DNA from: Aplysia californica
Lineage: Eukaryota; Mollusca; Gastropoda; Aplysiida; Aplysiidae
Length of the DNA stretch: 64,000 nucleotides
Direction of reading: 5' to 3'
NCBI RefSeq assembly: GCF_000002075.1
Contig: NW_004797505.1
Location: 127,524 to 191,523 of the forward strand
This document shows, piece by piece, positions 23,259-34,620 of the stretch. Positions within the stretch are counted from its first letter, which is position 1; each line of letters starts with the position of its first letter. The notes under the pieces were generated by a model that saw only the letters and a program-made list of their open reading frames with translations, had not been told where the DNA came from and searched no databases. The position numbers and the translations under genes are program-made.

Positions 23259-23693
23259 AAGCTGCCTAACTGTTCCGGGAAAAAAATCACTTTACTTTCA
23301 ATGTTTTACACGCCCGTCGACACAACAATAATAATAATACTAGAGCTCATTAGGAGGCTGACTCTGACCTTGCCCTTCACGACCAGCCTGAGGTGATAGG
23401 GATACGTTCTGACAGAAAGACCTAGTCACTCAATACATTTCTCACTGCAAAGGAATCAAACTCGTGTCTTCAGCATGAGACGCCAAAGCACCTAACCGTT
23501 ACACCACAGACATTGGTAGAAATTCATTTTTAAGTTAGCATAAAAATAAAAAGGAAGCTGCTGTTTCTACCAAACAAAATTCAGTTTACCTGGGTGAGGC
23601 TTCCTTTCTTGTTTCCTCCTAGTGTCACAGACTGCTTGCTGCAGGTTGAGACAAGGGTCCTCAGGGTGGTGTTCAGCCGTTTGGAAACGTGGT
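23259..23693. repeat. Local duplication, copy 1 (contains SINE family G and half of transposase exon B)
   Basis: Nearly identical to 25325-25763. It carries a minus-strand tRNA-like SINE head (TGTGGTGTAACGGTTAGG and AGTTTGATTCC, about 23330-23512) and the last ~100 bp of exon block B with its GTAAAC donor. The match stops abruptly at 23693 inside the exon. Copy 2 begins directly at the edge of the N gap. A true segmental duplication and an unmerged haplotype are both possible. Confidence 0.75.
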
Positions 23694-24296
23694 CTACTGA
23701 TCTACTTGTACATAAAGATTAATGTAAATGGTATATATTTTTATTTGATCTAATTACAAGTACCTAAACTAAATACAATGGTCATAAATAAATGGCATTC
23801 AAATATTGATTTATCTTTTTTCCAGTAAGTGGCCCAAGTAACCTCCATTGGTCCGACTCACCCACCACAGTGCCCTGGTCAGAGGTCAGTCCCCTGCTCT
23901 CTGTACGCCAACGTTCTGTGTCCTCTCCCTTCTTTTTTTTTCCTTTTTTTCTATTCCCCTCCGTAGGCTCCATTGAAGCCTTTATTATTTCTGGGGTTTA
24001 TAAGAAAATTCCACCACAAGAATCATTCAGTCTGGGGCTCATGAGTCTCTTGCTCTCGCAGATTCATTCAACAAATGGTCGCTTTTTTTTAGCACAAGGG
24101 GGCTATCCCGAAAAATGCATTTTTGAGAAAATCGAAGGTAAAGTTTTTGCCCCTTGTTCAGTTTCTTTAAAAGACAAGGAGAGTTTTCTCTATAACCAAA
24201 CAAATATAAATTTCTCATTCGGTCACCGGCGTTCCGTATACAACATTTTATTTAATAACTCATTTTACTTCGTTCACTCTTGATCTGTGATCTCTT

Positions 24297-24931
24297 AGGG
24301 CGACCACATTGAGAAAGCCTCTCGAGGTCGTACTTTTATCAGCCGCTCTGTCAGCTGCTGCTTTTTCTTTCCTCATTCATACATACTATCGTCATTTTTC
24401 CTCTACTTCTTTTGTATGTTTGTCATTCTCTTATGACAACATTACAGTATAATATACATTGGGGGGGGGGGGGGTATCCCACTCAGTCCTGACTTTGGAA
24501 AGGGCCTGCTTGACCGCACATAGAGAACGCTGTTACACGCGGTCGTTTATCATTAAGTGTATGTATTCTTCATAGAAAGGGAGAAGGTGTTTTATGGTTT
24601 TTTAATTGGAGTTCTAACGTACACTGGTGATATGAGCTCATCTGAGTCCATGTTTGAATCACTTGCTACATCAAACTGTAGGCGTAAGTAAAAGCAATGC
24701 TTTGGTACTATTGCAACGTGAAAACAAGCCCACTGACAGCTTTGGACGGCCTTGGAAAGAATGTAGTTTGGATTCCGCGAGAAACGTCAATGCCGCTCCT
24801 CACTTGCGCCTCCTCAATGACAGCTTTGTCTATGTGGGACGCAACGGTTTTCATTTGGGGATTCTTTTAATTTCACTGCCTCGGACAATGTGCTTACGCG
24901 AGAACCGCTTTCTCTATGTGGTCGCCCTATA
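24297..24931. mobile_element. Non-autonomous DNA element with 21-bp inverted repeats
   Basis: The left end GGGCGACCACATTGAGAAAG matches the reverse complement of the right end (GGGCGACCACATAGAGAAAG) with one mismatch, and TA stands at both edges. The interior has further partial repeats of the terminal wording (for example CTATGTGGGACGC) and an inserted family A fragment at 24349-24434. No transposase is seen. TA flanks would fit a Tc1/mariner-type target, but the family is not recognised. Confidence 0.65.
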
Positions 24932-24944
24932 GTCATATTATAAG

Positions 24945-25206
24945 CTCCAAAGGGCGGGTGTCAACAGAGAAGTCCAGACGGGGAATCAGGCTTACTCTGC
25001 TCCCCTCTCTAGCCTCAACAGCACAAAGTCTGCTTCGACTATCCAGGCACCCAGGAAATAGTAGTTCACAAGAGAGTGACAAACATACTAAAAAATAGAA
25101 GAAAAATGACCATAGTAAGGATGAGAAAATAAAAAGCAGCAGTTCCCCCCAGTGTTGTTCCTGCACAATATGAGCATGACACAGATAAATTAGCACATTT
25201 ACAATT
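24945..25206 (-). mobile_element. Family A retroposon fragment beside the gap
   Basis: It runs from GGGTGTCAACAGAGAAGTCC to AATATGAGCATGACAC, collinear with the inverted full copies but without the 3' tail hairpin or the 5' C-run. It ends about 20 bp before the N run. Confidence 0.7.
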
Positions 25207-25224
25207 GGTCGCCTTTAAAGACAA

Positions 25225-25324
25225 NNNNNNNNNNNNNNNNNNNNNNNNNNNNNNNNNNNNNNNNNNNNNNNNNNNNNNNNNNNNNNNNNNNNNNNNNNNN
25301 NNNNNNNNNNNNNNNNNNNNNNNN
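25225..25324. other. Assembly gap of exactly 100 N
   Basis: One hundred undetermined bases, a conventional placeholder for a gap of unknown size. It falls inside the second intron of the Mutator-like gene, at the edge of a duplicated segment. Confidence 0.95.
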
Positions 25325-25763
25325 AAGTTGCCTTACTGTTCCGGAAAACAAATCACTTTACTTTAAATGTTTTTACACGCCCATCGACACAACAATAATA
25401 ATAATAATATAGCTCATTAGGAGGCTGACTTTGACCTTGTCTTTCAGGACCAGCCTGAGGTGATAGGGATACGTTCTGGCAGAAAGACCTAGTTACTCAA
25501 TACATTTCTCACTGCAAAGGAATCAAACTGGTGTCTTCAGCATGAGACGGCAAAGTACCTAACCATTACACCACAGACATATTGGTAGAAATTCATTTCT
25601 AAGTTAGCATAACAATAAAAAAGGAAGCTGCTGTTTCTACCAAACAAAATTCAGTTTACCTGGGTGAGGCTTCCTTTCTTGTTTCCTCCTAGTGTCACAG
25701 ACTGCTTGCTGCAGGTTGAGACAAGGGTCCTCAGGGCGGTGTTCAGCCGTTTGGAAACGTGGT
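25325..25763. repeat. Local duplication, copy 2
   Basis: Matches 23259-23693 with scattered substitutions and small indels. This copy continues into the full exon block B, so it is the copy in its natural context. It carries the same SINE family G insertion (about 25394-25580), so the duplication or haplotype split is younger than that insertion. Confidence 0.75.
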
Positions 25764-26649
25764 TCACACATTCCTCCTTGACGACCGGGTGTGGGTTCCA
25801 TATGGGATTAGGGTTGTAATAGCGCTGTGGGCCTTGGTGACCCCATCACCAACAAGGACTGTGTACCGCATGTAGTGCTCCAGAGACCGCTGCCATAAAT
25901 TTTTTGCTGCCTCAACCTCCATGCCACCAGATGAGCCTTCATAGTTCTGTTGGCACTGAGGTTTGTGAGTGGAGTACCAGGCAGCATACATCTCCTCACC
26001 TCTCTCCTTGGCTTAGGGGCCTGTAGAGTCTTAGGTCTGAAAAATAAACAAAGCAATGCATGTATATATCAATTACAAATATAATGTAGACTGATTTTTT
26101 TGGATTTAGATTTCTGTTAGATTGTATAAAAAAAAATAAAAAATACTCAATATTTCATCATCTAAAAGTGTAGCAAAAATTGTCTTCAGCGTAAATTTAT
26201 ATAAAAAATCATGTTTACAATGTAACTCTTACTTGAATAATCGATTTATGGATAAAGAAGGAACAATATATTTTCCGGCTAAGGAAGGAAATCCAGTTTT
26301 CAATTTATTATTTTTTCTACACAATTTTGTGAGTGTTCTGTCCGATTCTGCTGCCTGTCTGCGTGGAAAGGACAACAGTTTCCAAGCAAAACTGAAGTTG
26401 TAACAACCTAGTTGGCACTGACGAAGATGTGTGCCAAACACTCTCTATATCTATTTGTTCACTGTTTATTCATTTATTTAATGAAAAGAGGTAAAGCAGC
26501 ATAATATCTAATGACCCCTTATGGGGAAGGTAAAACTACACATTGTTTACTTTTTTCTGCACATGCTTGCGCATTTCAATTTTTTAAATGCTTAGTGTCA
26601 GCAGCCACTGTTATAACTAATAAAAGTAGTCTGCAAGAAATATGAAACA

Positions 26650-26773
<124 letters not shown>

Positions 26774-27714
26774 TACACATACACTAGTAAACAAGATTCA
26801 TATATATTTACCTTGCAATACTTGGACATTACATGGTAGTCTATGACCAGACCGGTCATAATCTCAATGACTGCTGCACAGCCTATTCTTGACTTGAATC
26901 CTCTGGTGAGCCAGGTGGCATCAAACGCAACAGATACGTTCATGTTGCCATCGCTGTCTACACCAGAGGACTCATGCTGGCGGTAGTGCGCTGCCACCTT
27001 CTCTCTGGCCTTCTCGAGTATTGCCTTTGATACAGCTGATGTTTTCAGTTGGATGGTGTCTACGTGTGCTTCATACGTCTTGCGGTGTATGCCCAGCATT
27101 CCTATGCTTTCTGAAATTTTAATAAGTTCAGAGTGCCCGACACCAAAGCCAAGACCAGCCGCCACAGTCTTCCTGTTGAAATCCATAGCACGGTCAACTG
27201 TCGTCTGCTGGGACGTCAAGCCCTCCCCTGGTACAGCACCACATGAAGCGCACACGACTTTCAGGAAGACCACAAAAGACGGGCATTTTCCGTCTGCAGC
27301 TGGTTTGTAAATAGGGCAGCGGTTGTGTTGAGATCCACAATGGTGGTGGGCAGAGCTGTTGACGATGGGGGCTCTGGCTGTGTAGCTGGCGTGAAGAGAG
27401 ACAGTTTACGCTGAGACGCTGAAGGGATGGTTGGTGGGAGTTCTGCAGGAGGTCCTGCCTCAGATGCTGTGGTGACAGGCAGTGGGCTGGTATCTGAATG
27501 TACTTGATGTACTTGATGCTCATCGGCAGTTTTGTTAGCATAGGAGAAGACGTTCAATTTCCTTATGTGTTCCCTTCGGGTTGAAGAGAGCTTGCCTTTC
27601 CTTGCCTTTACGGGTATCTGCTTTCTTGGGGGCATCTGTGGAATAAGCATACGGGGCATATATGTACACAAATGTTGCACGGGCAAACGACGAGCTGCCG
27701 CCGAGGGATTTAAA

Positions 27715-29690
27715 AAAAAAAAAAATTACACCTTTATTTGGTTTACAAAGGCAAACATACATATACATACATAAATACATAATTATAGATACGCACATAC
27801 ATAATACATGCATAAATACATACATGAATACACAATATTACACAAATACAGAATAGTTTATAACCATGCCACTGTCGGTCGCCACTGTGCAGCGCCCTGT
27901 ATTTTGATCTAGGGTTGTCCTGTCTTGCTCAAGGACACATCCCACTGACCACCCATCTGATCCCCGTGCCAATGACTCTTGCTTGACATTACTTGAGCCT
28001 ACACTCACTACTTACTTAATCACTGGAGCCCCCAGTCTACCAACCGACAAACCAAGACGACAGCTGCAGAATGTGTCGACCCACCCGGAACACCAGGACC
28101 TCAACAACCCCGCTCGGGTTTTCCCTAGGCCTCAAGCATAACACACGTCTGCTGGGACATTACAGTGACCCACGTTGAGCACTTTTCAAACACCCCCGTA
28201 GCAAGTGTTGAGTTCAGTATCATGCTTCACAGAGAGTGATTTTATGTTTATAAATTTGGAAAACTAGATCTAGACTTGGCGGATATCATACTTTTTAAAA
28301 ATTGTGTCAAGCTTGAAAATAACATGCAAATCTAGGACTTCATGGTAAGACCCATTATCCTTGTTGGAGGGCTGCATTCTGCAGTGGACAGACAACGCTT
28401 GGGTTCGAGGTTCAAGTTTCAAAATCCAATATTACTACAAAGGCAAAAGTATACATTGAACTCACCTTGAATTCAGCACCTTGACTCTCTACTGGAATTT
28501 TTTTTTAAAAAGCCTCTAGATTTTGACTTCAAGCAGTTCACAGTACAACTTGACCGAACTCAATGAAAACTTCGTATCACCCGCTCAGTTGCGTGTAAAC
28601 GGTAAAGCCGTATCCTAATATCCTAACTGACGTACTTCCGGTTCACTATGGCGCGCACCATCTGAACCAAATGAAAAGCCAAAGGGGAAAATGCCGTGCG
28701 CACTCGAAAACAGCAAGACAAACCAAAATTTAGAATAGGATGAGTTCTGCTTCCAGTTGCACTTAACTGTCGGAAATGCATCATTTTTGATCAGTTTAGG
28801 GTTTGAAAAAAGAGAAGCTTGAGAGCGCAAAAATACAAAACATGTTAGGGTCACACGAGGACATAATTGTCGTCACGGTCCAATTGTGGGCAAATTCGAA
28901 GAAAATGCGCACTTTTTTAAAGAGGGTGCCCTCCGGAAAAAGCCTCAAAATTTGATTTCTTGACTTTTTAACAAGGAAATATCACGTTTTATCGATTCCT
29001 GAGACATTCAAGTACCTGAAAATGGACAGAGTTAAAAATCAATATTTTGACCCAAACATTATTTTTTGCTGACCCGTGACATGCCTTATTAAGGTTGCGG
29101 TGATGTGATTTAGTGTGACGATGGTCAATATTTTGAGACAAGTAAAAAATGAGATTTAGAACGTATTGACGCCTGTCCACTTGGTGATTTACCACGAGAT
29201 TTCTGTTCTGCATGACGGTTTACCACCGAACTAGATCTAGATCTAGGTGTTCCACTTGTCTACTTGTCTATTACAATCAACAACCTTGACCCAAACCTAA
29301 CCCAAACTCTAGCCCTAACACTTACCAACTTATCTCTTGGTCATTGACTGTCGGGGCACACGGATAACTTGACGACCACTCCCTCCATTTATTAAGTAAA
29401 GAACAACACACAGACTGTCTAAGATTTTTGAATGAAGGAAGTGTCTTTGAGATGTTCAGAGGAGTATGGTGCACAACCGTGCTGAATTTTCCCCATAATT
29501 TAAAAAGTTACGCGCAAAACCATTCATTTCCCCGACGTCCGCGCAAAGCTGTGATATAAAGTTAAGAAAATCCGTGTCAAGGGCGACGTCCCAGGATCGC
29601 CACCGAGCTTAGAAGTTTCTACGGGAGAACCGCCACCAAGGTAAGTTTTATTTAACCTACGCAAGCAGACTGGTGAATAGGGGGAGACCT
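27715..29690. other. Intergenic, no gene recognised
   Basis: It starts with an A-run and an AT-rich TACATA-type repeat (27715-27860). The rest is unique-looking sequence with short frames only. A GT-rich donor-like word AAGGTAAGT at about 29638 stands just before the minisatellite, with no supported exon. Confidence 0.4.
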
Positions 29691-32275
29691 AGAATCCCCC
29701 TTTGAGGACTAGAGGAGAATGGGACCGAAAGACCCTTTGTGGGCTAGAGGAGGCGAAAGCCCCTTGGAGGGCTAGAAGAGGTGAAAGCCCCTTTGAGGGC
29801 TAGAGGAGGTGAAAGCCCCTTTGGGGGCTAGAAAGGGTGAAAACCCCTTTGTGGGCTAGAGGAGGTGAAAGCCCCTTAGGGGGCTAGAAGAGGCGAAAGC
29901 CCCTTTGTGGGCTAGAAGAGGCGAAAGCCCCTTGGAGGGCTAGAGGAGAATGGGACCGAAAGCCCCTTTTTGGGCTAGAGGAGGCGAAAGCCCCTTGTAG
30001 GGCTAGAGGAGGCGAAAGCCCTTTGGAGGGCTAGAGGAGGTGAAAGCCCCGTTGAGGGTAAGAGGAGGAAAAAGCCCCTTTGAGGGCTAGAGGAAGGGAA
30101 GCCCCTTTGAGGGCTAGAGAAGGTGAAAGCCCCTTTGACGGCCAGAGGAGAATGGGACCCAAAGACCCTTTGAGGGCTAGAGGAGGTGAAAGCCCCTTTG
30201 AGGGCTGGAGGAGAATGGGACCGAAAGCCCATTTGAGGGCTAGAGGAGGTGAAAACCCCTTGAGGGCTAATGGAGGTGAAAGTTCCTTTGGGAGCTAGAG
30301 GCCAATGGGACTGAAAGCCCCTTTGTGGGCTGGAGAGGCGAAAACCCCTTTGGCGGATAGAGGAAGTGAAAGCCCCCTTGAGAGCTAGAGGAGCCGCCTT
30401 GGGGGCTAGAGGAGATGAAATGCTCCTTTGAGGGCTAGAGGAGTCGAAAGCCCCTTGGAGGGCTAGAGGAGGCGAAAGCCCCTTGGAGGTCTAGAGGAGG
30501 TGAAAGCCCCTTTGAGGGCTAGAGGAGAATGGGACCGAAAGCCCCTTTGAGGGCTAGAGCAGAATGGGACCGAAAGCCCCTTTGAGGGCTAGAGGAGGTG
30601 AAAGCCCCTTTGGGGGCTAGAAAGGGTGAAAACCCCTTTGTGGGCTAGAGGAGGTGAAAGCCCCTTAGGGGGCTAGAAGAGGCGAAAGCCCCTTTGTGGG
30701 CTAGAAGAGGCGAAAGCCCCTTGGAGGGCTAAAGGAGAATGGGACCGAAAGCCCCTTTTTGGGCTAGAGGAGGCGAAAGCCCCTTGGAGGGCTAGAGGAG
30801 GCGAAAGCCCTTTGGAGGGCTACAGGAGGTGAAAGCCCCGTTGAGGGTTAGAGGAGGAAAAAGCCCCTTTGAGGGCTAGAGGAGGGGAAGCCCCTTTGAG
30901 GGCTAGAGAAGGTGAAAGCCCCTTTGACGGCCAGAGGAGAATGGGACCCAAAGACCCTTTGAGGGCTAGAGGAGGTGAAAGCCCCTTTGAGGGCTGGAGG
31001 AGAATGGGACCGAAAGCCCATTTGAGGGCTAGAGGAGGTGAAAACCCCTTGAGGGCTAATGGAGGTGAAAGTTCCTTTGGGAGCTAGAGGCCAATGGGAC
31101 TGAAAGCCCCTTTGTGGGCTGGAGAGGCGAAAACCCCTTTGGCGGATAGAGGAAGTGAAAGCCCCCTTGAGAGCTAGAGGAGCCGCCTTGGGGGCTAGAG
31201 GAGATGAAATGCTCCTTTGAGGGCTAGAGGAGTCGAAAGCCCCTTGGAGGGCTAGAGGAGGCGAAAGCCCCTTGGAGGTCTAGAGGAGGTGAAAGCCCCT
31301 TTGAGGGCTAGAGGAGAATGGGACCGAAAGCCCATTTGAGGGCTAGAGGAGGTGAAAACCCCTTGAGGGCTAATGGAGGTGAAAGTTCCTTTGGGAGCTA
31401 GAGGCCAATGGGACTGAAAGCCCCTTTGTGGGCTGGAGAGGCGAAAACCCCTTAGGCGGATAGAGGAAGTGAAAGCCCCCTTGAGAGCTAGAGGAGCCGC
31501 CTTGGGGGCTAGAGGAGATGAAATGCTCCTTTGAGGGCTAGAGGAGTCGAAAGCCCCTTGGAGGGCTAGAGGAGGCGAAAGCCCCTTGGAGGTCTAGAGG
31601 AGGTGAAAGCCCCTTTGAGGGCTAGAGGAGAATGGGACCGAAAGCCCCTTTGAGGGCTAGAGCAGAATGGGACCGAAAGCCCCTTTGAGGGCTAGAGGAG
31701 GTGAAAGCCCCTTTGAGGGCTAGAGGAGGTGAAAGCCCCTTTGACGGCTAGAGGAGGTGAAAGTCCCTTTGAGGGCTAGAGGAGGGGAAAGCCCCCTTGA
31801 GGGCTAGAGGAGGTGAAAGCCCCGTTGAGGGCTAGAGGAGGGGAAAGCCCCTTTTAGGGCTAGAGGAGAATGGGACCGAAAGCCCCTTTGAGGGCTAGAG
31901 GAGGTGAAAGCCCCATTGAAGGCTAGAGGAGGTGAAAGAGGAGAATGGGACCGAAAGCCCCTTTTAGGGCTAGAGGAGGTGAAAGCCCCTTTTTAGGGCT
32001 AGAGGAGGTGAAAGCCCCTTGAGGGCTAGAGGAGGTGAAAGCCCCTTTGAGGGCTAGAGGAGGCGAAAGCCCCTTTGAGGGCTAATTGAGGCGAAAGGGA
32101 CCGAAAGGCCCTTTGTGGGATGGAGGAGGCGAAAGCCCCTTTGGGGGCTAGAGGATGTGAAAGCCCCCTTGAGGGCTAGAGGAGACGCCTTGGGGCTAGA
32201 GGAGGCGAAAGCCCCTTTGAGGGCTAGAGGCGAATTGGACCGAAGGCCCCTTTGAGGGCTAGAGCAGAATAAAAT
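29690..32275. repeat. 2.6-kb minisatellite of 28/35-bp units with higher-order repeats
   Basis: Basic unit GCTAGAGGAGGTGAAAGCCC plus CTTTGAGG (28 bp). A 35-bp variant has AATGGGA inserted, giving GAGAATGGGACCGAAAGCCC. Roughly 85-90 units. A block around 30080-30420 recurs 789 bp later (for example GAGCCGCCTT at 30391 and 31180) and part recurs again 314 bp after that (31494). Each unit carries GGGCT and AGCCC about 12 bp apart, able to pair as a short hairpin. The plus strand is strongly purine-rich. Because 28 is not a multiple of 3 the open frames here are incidental. Confidence 0.9.
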
Positions 32276-32309
32276 TTCCTCCCAACTGAAAAATGAAAAT
32301 ATTTGATGT

Positions 32310-32377
32310 GTCCCTAGTGCTCATATGGCCTTATGCAGTTGCGAGCGCCTTAAAAATTTACCAAAAAAAAAAAAAAG
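32310..32377 (+). mobile_element. LINE/SINE 3' tail with poly(A)
   Basis: GTGCTCATATGGCCTTATG, then CAGTTGCGAGCGCC and an A-run. It is a tail-only, 5'-truncated insertion directly downstream of the minisatellite. Confidence 0.6.
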
Positions 32378-32689
32378 ATTATGACAGGCCATAAGATAGT
32401 CATTTTCAGGAGTACCTAAGTAATTGATAGTGACATATTACAGCATCCTACATAAAAGTTTCTAAACCTGATATCAAAGGAGAAAGTCACATGAGCCCGA
32501 AGAGTATGGTGGGGGGGTTTCAAAAAAATGTTTTGGTCTTGACTGATTTGTGAACAGTGGTATTATCATGCAGTATATTTATCCTTTTAGTGTCTGTTTG
32601 AGGACGGTTTTCCCTGATGTGTGCAATGACAGTTCTAATCTTTCTATTTGAAATTCGCCGCTGACATGTTCTTTCAACACTAAGGTTTT

Positions 32690-32875
32690 TTAAGAGGCTA
32701 ACCTGTGAATTAAACTTCCATCTCTGGAAGAGTCAATCAAATGGGCAGAGAACCTTAAAAACTCCTCCAAACACCCCTAGTGAGTTCAGAACTCTACATT
32801 GGGATTTGAACCAGGGCCATCTGCTCCGTAGTCCAGCATTATACTTTATACGCTCTTTCTCTTGACATGGAACTG
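32690..32875 (-). mobile_element. tRNA-derived SINE (family F)
   Basis: On the minus strand, CTGGTTCAAATCCC provides a B box, and an upstream AAAGTATAATGCTGG may be a degraded A box. The body ends in GACTCTTCCAGAGATGGAAG. A fragment recurs at 7060-7145. Confidence 0.5.
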
Positions 32876-32891
32876 AATAAATCCCTTCCTT

Positions 32892-33257
32892 AGTTTCAGT
32901 TTAGTTTTAATAAGGTTCTTCGGCGCTCGCAACTGCAAACTGCATAAGGACATACGAGTGCCATGGGGTGGATGTCAACAGAGAAGTCCAAATGGGGAAT
33001 CAGGCTTACTCTAAAATCTGCTTCGTCTATAAACAAGGCACCCCGTAAATAGCAGTTCACAACAGAGTGGCAAACATACAAAAGAAGTAAAGGAAAAATG
33101 ACGATAGTAAGGATAAGGAAAACAGTATGAGCATGACATTGAAAAATCATCCCATTTACAATTCTACTGTGCATAAGAACATGTTAATATCCCCCCCCTT
33201 TGGGAATGGCCTAAAGGCAACTTCAGTCAGTAGTACTGCCCTGGTGGGGGGGGGGGG
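32892..33257 (-). mobile_element. Family A retroposon, full-length copy
   Basis: Inverted relative to 10063-10454. It ends in CAGTCAGTAGTACTGCCCT followed by a G-run (the 5' C-run), and starts with the GGCGCTCGCAACTGC tail. It is flanked by an 11-bp direct repeat with one mismatch (ATCCCTTCCTT at 32881 and ATCACTTCCTT at 33258). Confidence 0.8.
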
Positions 33258-33662
33258 ATCACTTCCTTTGTGGTGAAGAAAAGGGTAAACCGATAATAGC
33301 TTTTTTGTTCGATCTGCTTCATTTACCATCTATCAGGTTGTTTTTCTTACTGGCATCTTGTCATGTTTTGAGACTAAGAATGTGGTACTCATATGTTTCT
33401 TCACCAGTGACTGACTTTGACTTTTGTGTATAATAAAATGGCACCGCCCAAGTGGTCCACCTGTCTATCTTAACTATCTAAGACAACCACTTTTTTCCTT
33501 GACAATGGGTGGCCGCCTTGGACAATTTTGACCGTAGTCTGACACAAAAGCAAAACGGCTTTCATTCACAACATACTAAATCAGCATCTCAAAAAGATAC
33601 ATTTATTGTGTATCTTATATACATTTGTGTATCTTTAATACACACAAATAAAAGCAGAGATA

Positions 33663-33776
<114 letters not shown>

Positions 33777-34149
33777 AGTATTGAAGGTCAAGGGATTGCT
33801 TATTTGTTGCTTTTTTTAAGTAAAAAAAATCGTTTCTCCATAACCTCCATTTTCATACAGACATCATTCACAGTCATCGGTAAACAAGCAGAAGGCTAAC
33901 TCATAATGCACCACAACTACTATTCAAAACAAAACAAAAGCAAAATATTTTCAGCAAATGATACACATATAAGTAACCCAAATGGGTAAAAATCTTGCAG
34001 GTTGGGAGTGATGACAAGAGCTCCATATTGATTGTTGCTTAGTATCAATCTTGTAAAGAGCTTGGTAGTCAAGTCGGAGAAATTTTGAGCTACAGAGTAA
34101 ACTCAGAAATTATTTTATTTATTTGGGGGGGGGGGGGGGGGGGAGTAGG

Positions 34150-34620
34150 TAAACATGCACATAAAATGAGTTATGTTGCCTATGTAAAAACTTTCCCAAT
34201 CACTAAACAGCAAAATTGCCAGCTGTACTGTATTGAAAGCCATTCTAAAATTACCCACACTCATAATGCATCAAATGTTGAAGAGATTTCCCACGCAAAG
34301 TTTTCAGATATAATCTAAAGCTTGTTAATACAGCCTATCATCATATTATTCAAATTTAAAAACAAGAGCTGCTCTGAATAGATATACACTTATAATGGCA
34401 ATTGTGTTGCCTCTATTTGAAAACTTTCCAAATCAGCAAAATTGCCAGCTGTAATAAAAGCCATTCTATAATTACCCACACACATAATACATCCTATTTT
34501 ACAGAAATTTCCCATGCAGCTGAGTTTTCGGACACAGTCTAAGCTTATTAGATATAACCAACCATACTGTACAATTTGGACACATGAGCTGTTCCAAGTA
34601 GGCAACCCGACACTACTGAT
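34150..34620. repeat. Old two-copy tandem duplication, period about 228 bp
   Basis: AGCAAAATTGCCAGCTGTA occurs at about 34207 and 34435. Around it collinear words recur: AAAGCCATTCTA, ATTACCCACAC, ATTTCCCA and GAGCTG. The copies are clearly diverged. There is no coding potential and no known family was recognised. A run of G precedes the block at 34122-34143. Confidence 0.6.

Noticed and set aside
28380-28440. B-box-like GGGTTCGAGGTTC as a SINE head
   Set aside because: No A box, no body match to another copy and no boundaries could be found.
29975-31087. Repeated 72-85 codon frames (RARGGE..., SPQRGF...) that look like duplicated small genes
   Set aside because: They arise from the 28/35-bp minisatellite and its 789-bp duplication; the unit is not a multiple of three.
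29690-32275. Regular short repeats resembling a CRISPR array
   Set aside because: Units are directly adjacent with no unique spacers, and the context is a eukaryotic genome.
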